From contig JAEBUN010000004.1 in the NCBI GenBank assembly GCA_023014365.1, positions 620,001-684,000 on the forward strand: 64,000 nucleotides of DNA. The letters run 5' to 3'. Each line of letters opens with the position of its first letter. The first letter of the stretch is position 1. Under the pieces are notes generated by a model that had not been told where the DNA came from, made no database searches, and saw only the letters and a list, made by a program, of their open reading frames with translations. The stretch is from Lepiota brunneoincarnata. Taxonomy: Eukaryota > Basidiomycota > Agaricomycetes > Agaricales > Agaricaceae. Made by a program: the position numbers and the translations under genes. Of the stretch, positions 12,138 through 22,900 are shown in pieces.

Positions 12138-13698
12138 ATGCCGAGGTTGAAATTAAAACTACCAAGCAGAAGTGTGCAGACTATAAACTTGCGTGTTAAC
12201 AAAGAGGTAGAGGAACGAATCCCGAATGGTGTAGTCACCACGGCGACTGCCTGTAATGAAGATGTTGCCCAGGGCCTCCCCTCCACGACCTCTTGTCCGA
12301 GGAAGTAAACAAGAAACTACCTTCGAGAAACGTAACCCGGTGGCCGAACTTCTCAACTCCCAACTTCAAGATACCGATACCCCAGAGACTTCTACCAAAC
12401 CCACATTTAGGGTACCCCTAAAATCAGCATTAATTCCGCAGATTCCGCCATCTAGCACCTCTCTCCCATTACCCACCACCCAACGAATGTTATATGACAA
12501 CCTCCGTCTCTCGTTATTCATGAAACCGTTACCTAACCTCCCAGCTCTGATTGATTACCACGACTCACATCCCAGACTTCGGTCCTCAGAATCGTACAAC
12601 TTTCTAATCGAACTCTCAATACGGCATGCCCAGTTTGGTATTGCGCGATGGCTGTTTGATGCTATGATCCAGGATGGAATTCCCCAAAACTCAACAACAT
12701 ACAAACTTAAGATTCGGCAGCTGGTACGGACGGGGAAATGGGAGTTAGCATGGACTCATGCGTCTGGGCTTTCTGCCGAAGAAGCGTTGGATCAACCTCT
12801 GCGTAATGGATTACCTCCCATCCAGACCGGGATTCCATGGTACCTGTGGCTAGAGTTACTGTTCTCTACAAAACGCGGTGCTCAGCGACCCAAGACCCAC
12901 ATTCGTTGGACCACAGACGAAAAAGGGAAGAGCACACGCGTACTTGTGCACGAGAAAGTCACAGACCCATCCCCTGGTACAAGACTGTATTTGAGACAGC
13001 AGCGACTCCTAGCATGCGTCCATCCCCTGTTGCCTTCTTCCGCGAAGGAGAAGAAATTTTACCAGAAGCTGGTCAAAGGCGCTATCTACGCAATGCTACG
13101 CGATGGGCGGGCGTCAGCAGCGTCAGAATTGACAAAGAAATACCTTTTGGCGTTACCGCCAAAGCTCAGTGATGAGACCGCTGCACAGTGGATGGACATC
13201 ATTCATTTACTGTTGTGCGCGGACACCCGGAACGGTTTGACTTCACTGTATGCCAACCGTAGGGTGCTAGCGTCATTGTTAAAGTCGCACCCTTGCTTGA
13301 AGCCTTCTTCGACAACCCTCTTTTTGCTGCTTGCGCCGCTGAAGAGGGCGAAGAAGGGTGGGACGGTTGCGAGCAAAGTAATAAAGCAGTTTCGGGTATT
13401 GTGGGGGCCCAAGGTTGTGGATAGTCGCGTACGAAGGCGCGTTGGCATGTTGGCACAGAAAGAAGGTCGAATGGACATTGTACGAGCGATGGTGGATGAA
13501 GAGATGGCACAAAGAGTCCAGACGGCTGCTGCTCGGACGCCGACGCTGATAGCCGATCTGAGAGGGTTGCGTCGCCCGGCCGACCGGGAATTATTCCTAC
13601 GCGAGGGGAAGGAAGAAGCACTTTGGAAAGCATTTAGAGCGCGGACCCGCAGAGAACAAGATGCAGCTGAGGCAACAAACAGAGCTGAGGATGATTAA
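12138..13698 (+). CDS. PPR-like helical-repeat protein, probably mitochondrial
   Basis: Exon 1 (12138-12206) encodes MPRLKLKLPSRSVQTINLRV, a basic, Ser/Arg-rich, acid-free start typical of a mitochondrial presequence. Intron 12207-12261 leads into exon 2, 12262-13698, for a protein of 501 residues. Exon 2 is alpha-helical with pentatricopeptide-like units, for example SESYNFLIELSIRHAQFGIARWLF, then DAMIQDGIPQNSTTYKLKIRQL. The C-terminal part is strongly basic with VSRVRRRVGML-type helices. PPR proteins bind organellar RNA, so a role in mitochondrial RNA processing or translation is inferred. An ATG at 12256 inside the intron acceptor region would allow a single-exon version lacking the presequence. 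The specific orthologue is not recognised. Confidence 0.7.
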
Positions 13699-15693
13699 TT
13701 AGTGTACCCGCTCATAATGACGCTTACGGGAGCGATCCTATACCCTCACTTGCTGGTAAATCAGGCTTATTCCCTGTTTCTGGGAAGGATTGTTTTTGCT
13801 TGTAGCCACTGTGACGAATGCGTCATGATAATGACAAGGCCACGTTCCCAGTGCCTTACGAAAGGTTGAGCCACGCAACCTTGTGCCCAATACTTCCAGA
13901 ATATAGCACACTAGCCCATCAAGCCGCAGGCGCAGTAACATGGTGAAGGGATGAGGTCCGACCGGCGATGACGAGGGAAATGGAACCGGGCGGGACAAAG
14001 CGTTTGAATTGTCCAGGCACTGGAGATGGGGACTGTGATGATTTTTAATTCCAAGACTGAGTTGCTCCTGATTGGCAATTGGCAAATGACGTTAGACGTG
14101 CGACGACCCTGGTGGCTTGACCAGCCTAGTGGAGCTCCGAGCGTGGTGCCAGACGCTCAGGAGCTTGACTGACTGTTTTCTTCGCCCATCCCAGGACTTG
14201 GTCAAAACACTGGCAATCACGGCACTAAATAAAATGCTAGCTCGCTTGCCTTTTCTTCTCCTCCGATTTGCGCATATACATACATCTGGTGTCGCCTGCA
14301 GGTGACCGGCGGTGAAAGACAAAGATTGCGGAATACATTGCCTCTCCCGCCCGCTGGGACCGGGATTGGGTGGAAGGCCCCTCTGAACTGGCAAGCGGAT
14401 CTTTGGGGATCGAACCTCAAAAAGCCCTCGTGCAACTTGCATTGGCGTCTTGCGAGTCAGCAGCCACCGATCCGCATCACCGTCACTTGCAGGCGTTCGA
14501 CTTCTTTCTTGACGCCGACCACCGGCTTCCATCCTCAGCTTCACCCAGTCGGACCTGCTCCCAGCGGCGGTCCTCTTTGGAAAAAAAAAAAAAAAAAAAA
14601 GCCCCTCAGTGAGCGTATGTCAGAGGATCATTCTGACCTGGCTGGTGGCAATCCGCACTAACCAACTGCGGCAAACTTTCAAATTCAGCTCGGGGGGAGG
14701 GTGTCTGTAGCATGACATTTCCAGCTCTCTTCATCGCTGCTTATGATCTTTTCCAATTTGATTGCTATACACACAACCAATCTAGCCGCCTGTTTTCCTC
14801 GTGATCTCCATCGAGATCGAAATATTTACCAGATTCTTGACCCGCTGCTGTCGATTTAGTACGTGCACGTACATTTCGTGATCTACCGTTGGCGTTTTGA
14901 GATTCATGGCAGATGACTCGAGAGGACTCAATCGACACCTCTGATTGCCTTGCCGTTTCCCGACTCCATTCCTTAGCTTACAGTCTGCCTCGATTTATGG
15001 GGGTTGACTGCAACGGCAGGCCTGGCTCTTGCGTCGAACTCGAACGCCCGTGGCTGGATTCGCGAACCTGGTCGAACGTGGTGGTGCTTCCGCTACACAC
15101 GATTGCGCCGGACGCTCAAAGCCCTCTGTTTTCCGCATCCAGCACGCACTTCCGTGAGGTGCTGCCCTTGCGAGAGCATCGGCTACACACACACACACAC
15201 ACACACATACTTGTCTCCCCATTCCGATACCAAAGAACTGTTCCGTGTGTGGATAATTTCTCGTTTCCTATTCTGACGACAAGCTCAACAAGTATATTTT
15301 TTCCAGATCCTACCCCACCGATACTAAGTATGTCATCCGTTCTACGTCAATTGCATTCCCTGCTAACGGCATCATTTTTGCGCATATCCCGTCCTGCCCA
15401 TGATTGCTGTCTCCTTCTCTTCTCTTAGCTTCATATTTCACCATCCGTTTTTGACCAGATTTTTGCCATTTAAATGCATACCTCCCCAATCCGATTCATA
15501 TCGACGATAACGCTGAAGGACACCTCGGATCTCTGGCGTATTCGTGCCCTCGAGGTCGCATGGTCTATTAAATAGCAGCGGGAGTGAGTATTTTTTTTCC
15601 CGTCTACCACCCTCCGTCTTTCCAACCCCGCGTCCCTATCCGCGTTTCTGAGAAGTCTTCTTCCTCCCCCAATTCCATTCATGCCTCCCATAG
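13699..15693. other. Two-kilobase gene-poor region with simple repeats
   Basis: No frame in this stretch resembles a known protein and codon composition looks random. It contains a run of twenty A (14581-14600), a (CA)n microsatellite at about 15185-15207 and long pyrimidine-rich tracts toward 15600-15700. The 5' end of the REX4-like gene must lie here, but I could not place its first exon with confidence. Confidence 0.4.
15185..15207. repeat. (CA)n dinucleotide microsatellite
   Basis: About eleven uninterrupted CA units in non-coding DNA upstream of the REX4-like gene. Confidence 0.9.
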
Positions 15694-16646
15694 ACCACCA
15701 GATCCATGCTATCTCATGTCTGAACGTTGGTGTTGGCCCTGGCGGCACCACTTCCATGCTCGCGTAGGCCAATTACCTTCTCGTGTCTTCGGGGGGGTTG
15801 CTGATTGGTTCCCCCCTTCCTCCCCCCTCCCCCCCCCCCCCCTTTCCAGCCGGGTTGCGATCGTATCTTATTATGGTACTGTTTTGTTTGACAAGTATGT
15901 CTCGCCTGGGATACATGTACTGGATTCTTCTATTTCTCCCCTTGCATGATCTCTGTACCTGACTTTCGAAGCAGGTAACAGATTATAGAACATCGACCAC
16001 AGGGATCACTGAGGAACACCTAAACTCTCGTGCGTTTTTAATCTATCGGGAGAGGGTCCAGTACTTACACAGCGCTTGCTACAGTCGATGCCTGGACATT
16101 TAATCAGGTGCAACAACGTGTAGCCGAATTAATCAAGGACAAGGTCCTCGTGGGTCACGCTATCTGGAATGACCTCTCAGGTTTGTACTCACGGTCGCCA
16201 TGGACTCCTGCTCGTCTCGGTCCTTACTGAATCCTATTCAGTGCTTGGCATACCGCATCCTGCTGTATTCACTCGTGATGTCGCCTTGTATATGGTTAGT
16301 TCAACACCCTTTTTTGTTTTTTGTTTTTGTTTTCGCCTCTTGAGTTGTTGTCGCGTCGTGCAGCCCTTTCGTAATGCGCTGAAGCAACAGCAAGCAGTCG
16401 GATTGCCTACTCTCGTATGGCAACTGATGAACCATCGCATTCAAGTTGGAACTATAGACGCGGTGCGACTTTCTTTTGACGGCTGGCGATAGACACATGG
16501 TCTGAAACACTTATTGTAAGGTGGAGAATGCGAGAGCAGCCATGGACCTTTATCGCTCCGGGGCAGACCAGTGGGAGGATGCTATTTCCAAGAACGACTG
16601 GCCCTGCGCCCTTCCTCCCAGTACATTTTCGAGGTGCTACACCTGA
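15694..16646 (+). CDS. REX4-like DEDD-exonuclease-fold protein lacking catalytic residues (5' end unresolved)
   Basis: Seven exons read in one frame: 15694-15763, 15850-15916, 15975-16029, 16085-16180, 16242-16294, 16364-16462 and 16521-16646 (TGA). Family landmarks are VGVGPGGTTSMLARVAIVSYYG, VTDYRTSTTGI, KDKVLVGHAIWNDLS and ENARAAMDLYR, all diagnostic of RNA exonuclease 4. Active members need D and E in ALDCEMV (motif I), D in HxxHNDL (II), and H plus D in HSSVEDA (III). Here motif I reads AISCLNV and motif III reads TIDAVENA, so D, E, H and the last D are gone; only the ND of motif II remains. The splice frame is intact, so this looks like a pseudo-enzyme rather than random decay, although the 5' exon or exons are not identified. 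A 14-C tract (15829-15842) forms the acceptor polypyrimidine run. Confidence 0.7.
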
Positions 16647-16870
16647 GTGCCTCCACGCCTAATAGTTTTTCTATCAGCTGCTAATCTCATTGTGATAGTG
16701 TGTATGTTACTAGGAATATGTGTAATAGTTGTCCCTCCATGTCTTCGGGCGGGCGACCCCCATTTAGTAGCCCTTGCTCCAAAACAGGCTAAGGTTGTTA
16801 GCTGGCCATCAAACTGTGACAGATACGTCATCCATTCTCGTCTGTGGATTATGCGTTGGGTTTTTGTTGT

Positions 16871-18547
16871 TCAGTGACGTGTCTGTTTTTTGAAATCCTG
16901 GTCTGGGCGGAACAAATAAGACGGATCACTCGTACCTCCTCAGCACCCATCACTCGCATCATCCCCTCGTACACGAAGAGCGCAGAGGCGTTCACGGGGA
17001 ATGCGCGCAGAATACAGGGTCCCAGACCACGGAAGAATCCGCTGATACCCTCGCTGGCAAACGTTTGGCACACAACGGAGATGAAAGATGGCCGTGCGAA
17101 GGTGTAGTCAAAAACGTTCGTGGGTATAGGATAACGTCGCGGATGCGGATAAGACATCATTCGGCTGAGTGATTTGGTTAATGGTTCTGAATGAGATCTG
17201 GGTGGATAAAAGATATGCTTACTTTTTCACATTGTCTGCGGGGATGGCCATACCCCAGTACACGAAAGACCCGAGGCCTCCCGAGAGGAAGTTTGCGGTA
17301 CCGGTTGAGATCTGTGAGAGGTTTAACAAGCACAGGCCCCGCGTAAGGTAAAAGCCCCATCTAGCCATCTAGCGTGGAGAGGGCATCTTGCATTCACTCA
17401 CTGCATAAGGGGTACCATCCAAGCGGGAAAAGCCACGCATCAGCACCTTTTGGAGTATTTTGGGTTAGTATGAGTATCCTGGCTGATCTCTTTGATGCAC
17501 GCAGGTACCTCGACAGATAAGAAGAACCAGAAAAAATTGGCTCTGAAGGCGAGGCTGCCGGAGAACCCTGACCACATGCCGGGGATACCTTGTATGCGCA
17601 CTATCTGTCGCACGCAGTCAATGGGGCCTTTGAACTGGCGATCTGAAACTGCCTTTTGCGATTGTAACTGGAGCTTGACTGCCAAATGGGAATTCAGTTC
17701 GAGGCGACAGCTGAAAGAAATTTGGTGACAGACACACCTTTGACCAATTCGACGGGGGTAGCGATTGCAGCGCTATTTGATAGAGAAGGGGGGGGCCGAG
17801 ACAAAAGAAATTTACAATTTACACGCGGTCAACACGCCAATCTTGTCTGCACACAGACCTAGTTAGCCCAGCGAACAGCCCGGCAATGCCATGGCCCAAG
17901 AGAGTCAAGCGCGGGCGCCCAGTTACAGGATGGCTTTCGGTCATGCCATGTCGGAGAAGGAATAATCGGTAATTGTGAAGAGAACCAAGGAGAACCGAAT
18001 CAATGGCTGCCCAGCCGACAGCTGGGGGCGTGGCCCCTTTGTAAAGTGCAAGAACACCCTGTGATAGAACGGAGCAAATATATGGTGAGTAGGGGGCAAA
18101 ATTGGTTCAGATCTAGCGGGAAATGGTGTGTGCTTTGGGCACATACTTCATTTCGAATGATCCTGGTAAGGACATCTATGGCTCCGCGGTATGTTCCGGG
18201 AGGAGAACATTGCATGCGTGTTTTCACGGTGTCGAATCTAATTTTTATGAACAATCAGAACAGTTCTACCTGGAGATGGACATGAGCGCTAACTATCGGA
18301 ACGCTTGACATGATCATGCACCCAACCTTGGGGAATGGACAACTTGCCCGTGTCCTACGGCGACCTGTGAGCACCCGTTAGCTTCGGGCAGTGATCTGGG
18401 AAGGTTTATGCCCGACTTTGGTCAGACCTAAGAGACACACATCCTGTTAGCGGAGAGAACGGCGATAGCGTGAGTGGACCTACCGCTTCCTAGACCAGCG
18501 AAGGCTCCTACGATCCGGACCTGACCACTTTGTGCCTTCTCACCCAT
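16871..18547 (-). CDS. Mitochondrial carrier family (SLC25) protein
   Basis: Start ATG at 18545-18547 (MGEKAQSGQVRIVGAFAGLGSG), stop at 16871-16873. Minus-strand exons in order: 18547-18484, 18427-18417 (11 nt), 18364-18348 (17 nt), 18237-18147, 18058-17859, 17772-17738, 17678-17509, 17446-17402, 17311-17223, 17164-16936 and 16882-16871. The protein has three carrier repeats: FDTVKTRMQ, TPVELVKVKLQLQ and IPADNVKNRMM are the three signature segments, and the end reads MGAEETRH. The intron after 18348 uses a GC donor (GCAAGT). The first signature, normally PxDxxK, has Gly in place of the Pro (GHGFDTVK). The carrier moves a metabolite across the inner mitochondrial membrane. The overall look is closest to the carnitine/amino-acid carrier branch, but the substrate cannot be read from sequence. 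Confidence 0.8.
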
Positions 18548-18706
18548 AGGTACTCGTAGAGAAAAAAAAAAAAAAAGGCTGCTCGCCGTGGGCGGGTTTG
18601 ATCACGGCTCGGTCCATTAGCCGTTCCCAAACACGTGGTCGGCAACCTATTCACCCTCCGAACAGCCACACAGACCGTTCTTCGTACTCTCTCTTCTGAA
18701 ATCTGA
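18548..18706. promoter_or_regulatory. Bidirectional promoter, carrier / RING-CH ligase
   Basis: Only 159 bp separate the two divergent start codons. The spacer contains a 15-A homopolymer (about 18561-18575), a nucleosome-excluding type of element common in fungal promoters. Confidence 0.5.
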
Positions 18707-19651
18707 ATGTCAGACGCCGCTGCTGGCACCAACAATCCACCAGAGGAAAAGCAATGTCGCATCTGTCTCGATGGTGCTGACGCAGAAAATGAGTTGGGTA
18801 GGCTCATCCGTCCGTGCCTTTGCAAGGGCTCGATTAGTGTGCGTCAGCATAATATCAGCCTTAAAACCGTACCTTGAATCTAACATTTCGGGGGGAAAGT
18901 ATGTCCATGTTAAGTGTCTCCAAAAGTGGAGGAACACTTCGGCATCCAACAGTGCCTTTTTCTCGTGTCCTCAGTGCCATTACAAGTATCGCTTTGCGAG
19001 AACTCGAATGGTCGGATTGGCATCAAACCCTGGTATTTCGCTTCCTCCCCACCCCCCTACCCCCCCTTGCCTTCGAGCAAATGATGGTTCATGTTTACTA
19101 AACGGGTCTTTACAGTTCTTGTAGGAGGTCTATCCGGTCTCTTGTTTACGTTTATCGTAATGCTCGCCTCCTACATCACAACTTACTTCATGGCTGCATT
19201 TGAGGAGCCAACTCCTTCGTCGTTCTACTCATTTCCATTCTTCTTTGTGTCGCCGCTCGAAGTAGCTCAGGACCTTGTTGCAGCAGCTCTCCGCATCCTG
19301 AGGGATGGTGGTATTGGCGGACTGCTCGACGACACTATCCCCTCGGGCAGAAGCAGTGCCACAAGCTACCCCCCCAGCCAATCATCCCCTCCATCGTCCA
19401 CCCCCACTTTTGTCAAGAGGTTCATCAAGCGATTCCTTCTGGGTTTACCACTCGTTGGCGCGGGGTCTCTTGTTCACATGTTACTTTCTGTGGGTTACCT
19501 CATTCCGGTACAATGGTTGGCTCGATACAGGGGCAATCGGAACCGTCGGGACAGTTCCAGAGATGTTGCCGCTCTGATAGTCGTCGCCCTGCTCATAGTT
19601 GGTGCCCTAAGGTCCGTCCTTGTCACAATCTTTAATAAAGTATTCGACTGA
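18707..19651 (+). CDS. RING-CH (MARCH-type) membrane E3 ubiquitin ligase
   Basis: Exons 18707-18838, 18900-19032 and 19116-19651, 266 residues. The N-terminal RING-variant zinc finger has the C4HC3 pattern: CRICLDG, then RPCLCKGS, YVHVKCLQKW, and CPQCHYKY. Three hydrophobic stretches follow: LVGGLSGLLFTFIVMLASYI, GLPLVGAGSLVHMLLSVGYL, and VAALIVVALLIVGALRSVL. RING-CH ligases sit in endomembranes and ubiquitinate membrane proteins with an E2 such as Ubc7 or Ubc6. The topology here (finger plus about three TMs) fits an ER or Golgi ligase, and the substrate is unknown. It starts head-to-head with the carrier gene. Confidence 0.85.
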
Positions 19652-19914
19652 ACCACCCGGATCTCCAGAGCTCTTCTAAAAGTATATCAGTTGACGCAAT
19701 CCATAACACAGCGGCTCCTGCTTCGAGCCGAGGATGCCATCGTAGAAGTTACGTGACCTTCCATCTACCCGATTATTTCTTGCATAGTATCTATCCCCGG
19801 AGGCGTGTGCTTTTTTCCATTAACGTCGTAATAAATGAAGTACACGGTACATATCAACAGCCGAAGATGAAAGCTGACAGCAAGCCAACAAAGAACACCA
19901 AGACACTAAGCGCA

Positions 19915-22900
19915 TTACCAGTTTCGTCGCAGTTGACGCTTGATATTCTCATATACCTTCCTAGTCTCAGACCGATTGGGTTCCAACTCCGCGAGATACT
20001 GGTCGATTGACGAATCAATCCGCCCGACAGGGAATTCTCCCACGGAAATCGAGGCTTGTGGCCGCAGAGCCTCTTCAAGCCAGTCATTCAGAAGAACAGC
20101 AATATCAGATGATATTGCTTGGACGTTCCCTTGGTCATTGAACGGTGGAACCTGCAGAAGTGTCGAGTGAGCATTCTGCCAAGAGATATAACAGAGACTG
20201 CGACAGAAGATCATACCTGAGACTCATACATCTCATGGAATACATCCCATATTTCGACATAGGGTACCCCACACTGAATTAATATCCGCGGGGCCCAACC
20301 ATACGGTAATTCGTTCTTGTGCGCCAGCATGAAGCGAACGAGTAGCGTTGCAATGTGTCCTATAAATATAATTAATAGGCAGGGAACATCCGGGATCAGA
20401 TTCGCTGACATACGTAGTGGGAAAGCACTCGTCGACGGATAAAACCTTTGGCCGAGAGGAACAACCCGTGATAGGATCATGTCTGCCGTCGCCGAAGTTT
20501 CTAGATTTTCACTAAGGACTAAATGAAAAAATCCACGCATTAATATGGTCGTGAACGTCCGAAAGACTGGGTAACCTACTCTCGTCGAAGATCTGATTCC
20601 AAATGGGACGAACAACGCTTTCATCCCGATGTTCGGATACATGGAGACAAAGCAGCTGTAAAGCCGGCAGCTGGAATGGGACGGCGTATCCTTGATACAG
20701 CTACACTCCAGTCAATATGATGAATATCACAAAGTAAACTCATAACTAACCTCTGTCATGGTCAGAAGTTGCTTAGATAGTATTCGGACCTTCTGCTCGA
20801 CCTCGGGAGCGTCATTGACGTGCGGAAGGAGCGTGTTGTATATTTCGAGCTGAACCTGTGCAACGTCCAATTTTTCTTCCAAATCTGTCAAGAAAGCGAT
20901 AGCTGTCTCATGCCTGCCGCCAGCTGAAATTGGGTGGGACTTGGCGTTGGCAACTGCAAGGGTCAGATACTCCAGGCGTGAGCTCAAGTCAAGATCGAAC
21001 CTAAAAGCATGCTCAAATGGGTTGCCCGTACGTGAATGTGAAGGGCTAAGTTTCGCTCACTGGTTGGAGTCGGCCAGGGCGCCGAGGATTTCAGCAGCGC
21101 GCAGTGGTTGACCATTCTTAACGTAGAATTGCCAGAGCAACTGATACTTTTGTACCGTGACGGGCTCGCGCCTAAGATGAGCTTCAAGGTACGTTGGTCG
21201 CATCTACCCGAGAATTCAATGCCAAACCCGAGATTAACAAGGGAATCAGAAACAAAAAAAAACTCCGTACCTCCAGTAAATCATCGGCGAGGCCACGCCC
21301 AATCAGCCAGTCGTATAGAATCGAATGGAACATTTCGTCCTCGCTCGAGAAGGCGAGTTCATAGGCATGGCTGCGCACAGTCTCAGGTTCATCAAGCCCT
21401 GGAATGACCTCTGATGATGCCTGTATCCCACATTTCTCCTCAAACACCGAGAGCGAATCCATGACAAGATCATAACATCGTAAGCGTTGCTCAGCCTGTT
21501 CCCGGCGGGGGTCATTGGGTGGTGAACCTGCATACCAATACTCCAATCCCGTGTTGTCGGAGTCGAATACCTGAGCACATGTTAAAGGCAAGAGTATAGC
21601 ACCTGATATCCCTTATCAATCGGCAATACAACAAGAGACACAATACAATTTAACCTTTCGCGTAGTCCAACTGTTGATAGTCTCCACAGATTTCGCGCAA
21701 CTTCTCAAATTCAATAATTCGGGAGCCCTTGGTGAATAACCTGAATGGTGGGTCTGAGTTTATATACCTAGTGCGGAATCAAGGGATTTACCGTAATGAT
21801 TCAGAAAGCCAATTCTGGCGTTCAGTAGGGCTCATCGTCTCAACAGCTTTACGGATGTTTTCCCTCGCCTATCACATGTATTAGATGTATTGCGGTGGTT
21901 GAGAGGCATGGACGAAAGACCTTGTATAACATCACATCATCAGTGCTGCAGAAAGACCCACATCTTCGTTGGAGCACTTCGCTGACGGTGTCAACCTAAA
22001 TTGTCGACCAGTTGAGTACTAATCTAGCCCCAGTAGACCGAAACTCACGCTGATTTGCTGGCCGATTTGCTGGTCGATGACAACATTTACCAATGCTCTG
22101 GATATTGTCATGCCATTTTGTGTCGTGATTAGGTCTTCAAAGGTTTGTGAAGCAATGAGTTTCTGAGCTTCAGCGTCACACCTGACAAAAGCATCGTCAG
22201 CAGCTCGGTGGGAACTACGGGAGAACACCCACTGGGAGATAAGCTCCCCAATACAGTAGTCGTTAAGTAAGAGGATGAAAGAGAGAGCCTCAATGGTTCT
22301 AGTTAGAAGAGCTACCAACTCCGTCACGGAGTGCTTCTCAGCCTGGTTTCTCCTTAGTGCGAATATGGAGCTACCCAAAGGAGTATCTACCAACCTTCCA
22401 AGCCTCTTGCTCAGTGACAACGGAACGACTAGCCGTAGAATCACCTGGCGAAGCGTGAAACAGGTGCGGATTCTTGTCAAGGAAGTCTTTAAGCGCGAAC
22501 AGATTCTTTTGAATGGCAACAAGGACGCGGTCCGAGATCGTGAGCTGTTGCTGACCCGATGGGCTAAAGGACAAATCAGAAGCATGCCTCACGTTCTTGT
22601 GCAAAAGTCACAGTACTCTGGTTTCGTTAACTTAGCCTTCCAGATCGGACGGACCAAACGAGCAAAATAAAGGGCAAAGCCCTCACGGCGCCCACTAAAA
22701 ATGGCTGATCCCTGGCCATCAGCTAAGAAACTTTGAGAAAATGCGGATAACTAAAATTTTTACAGCAACCCACCAGTTCCATAGGTCACCCTCTCCGTCC
22801 AGATAGGCCGTTCACCAAAATCGTAGAACGCTTGTTTGGCCACCGTGGCAATTTCTGGGCTGGCGAAGACGACGGCGCCTGTTGACGAACCGTCTCCGCC

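Noticed and set aside
13738..14085. Minus-strand frame of 115 codons in the gene-poor region
   Set aside because: No motif, no splice partners, and length within chance expectation.
14395..14480. A tRNA-like end (GGTTCGATCC on the minus strand)
   Set aside because: The flanking bases do not pair as a T-arm or acceptor stem, and no A-box or anticodon arm lies upstream.
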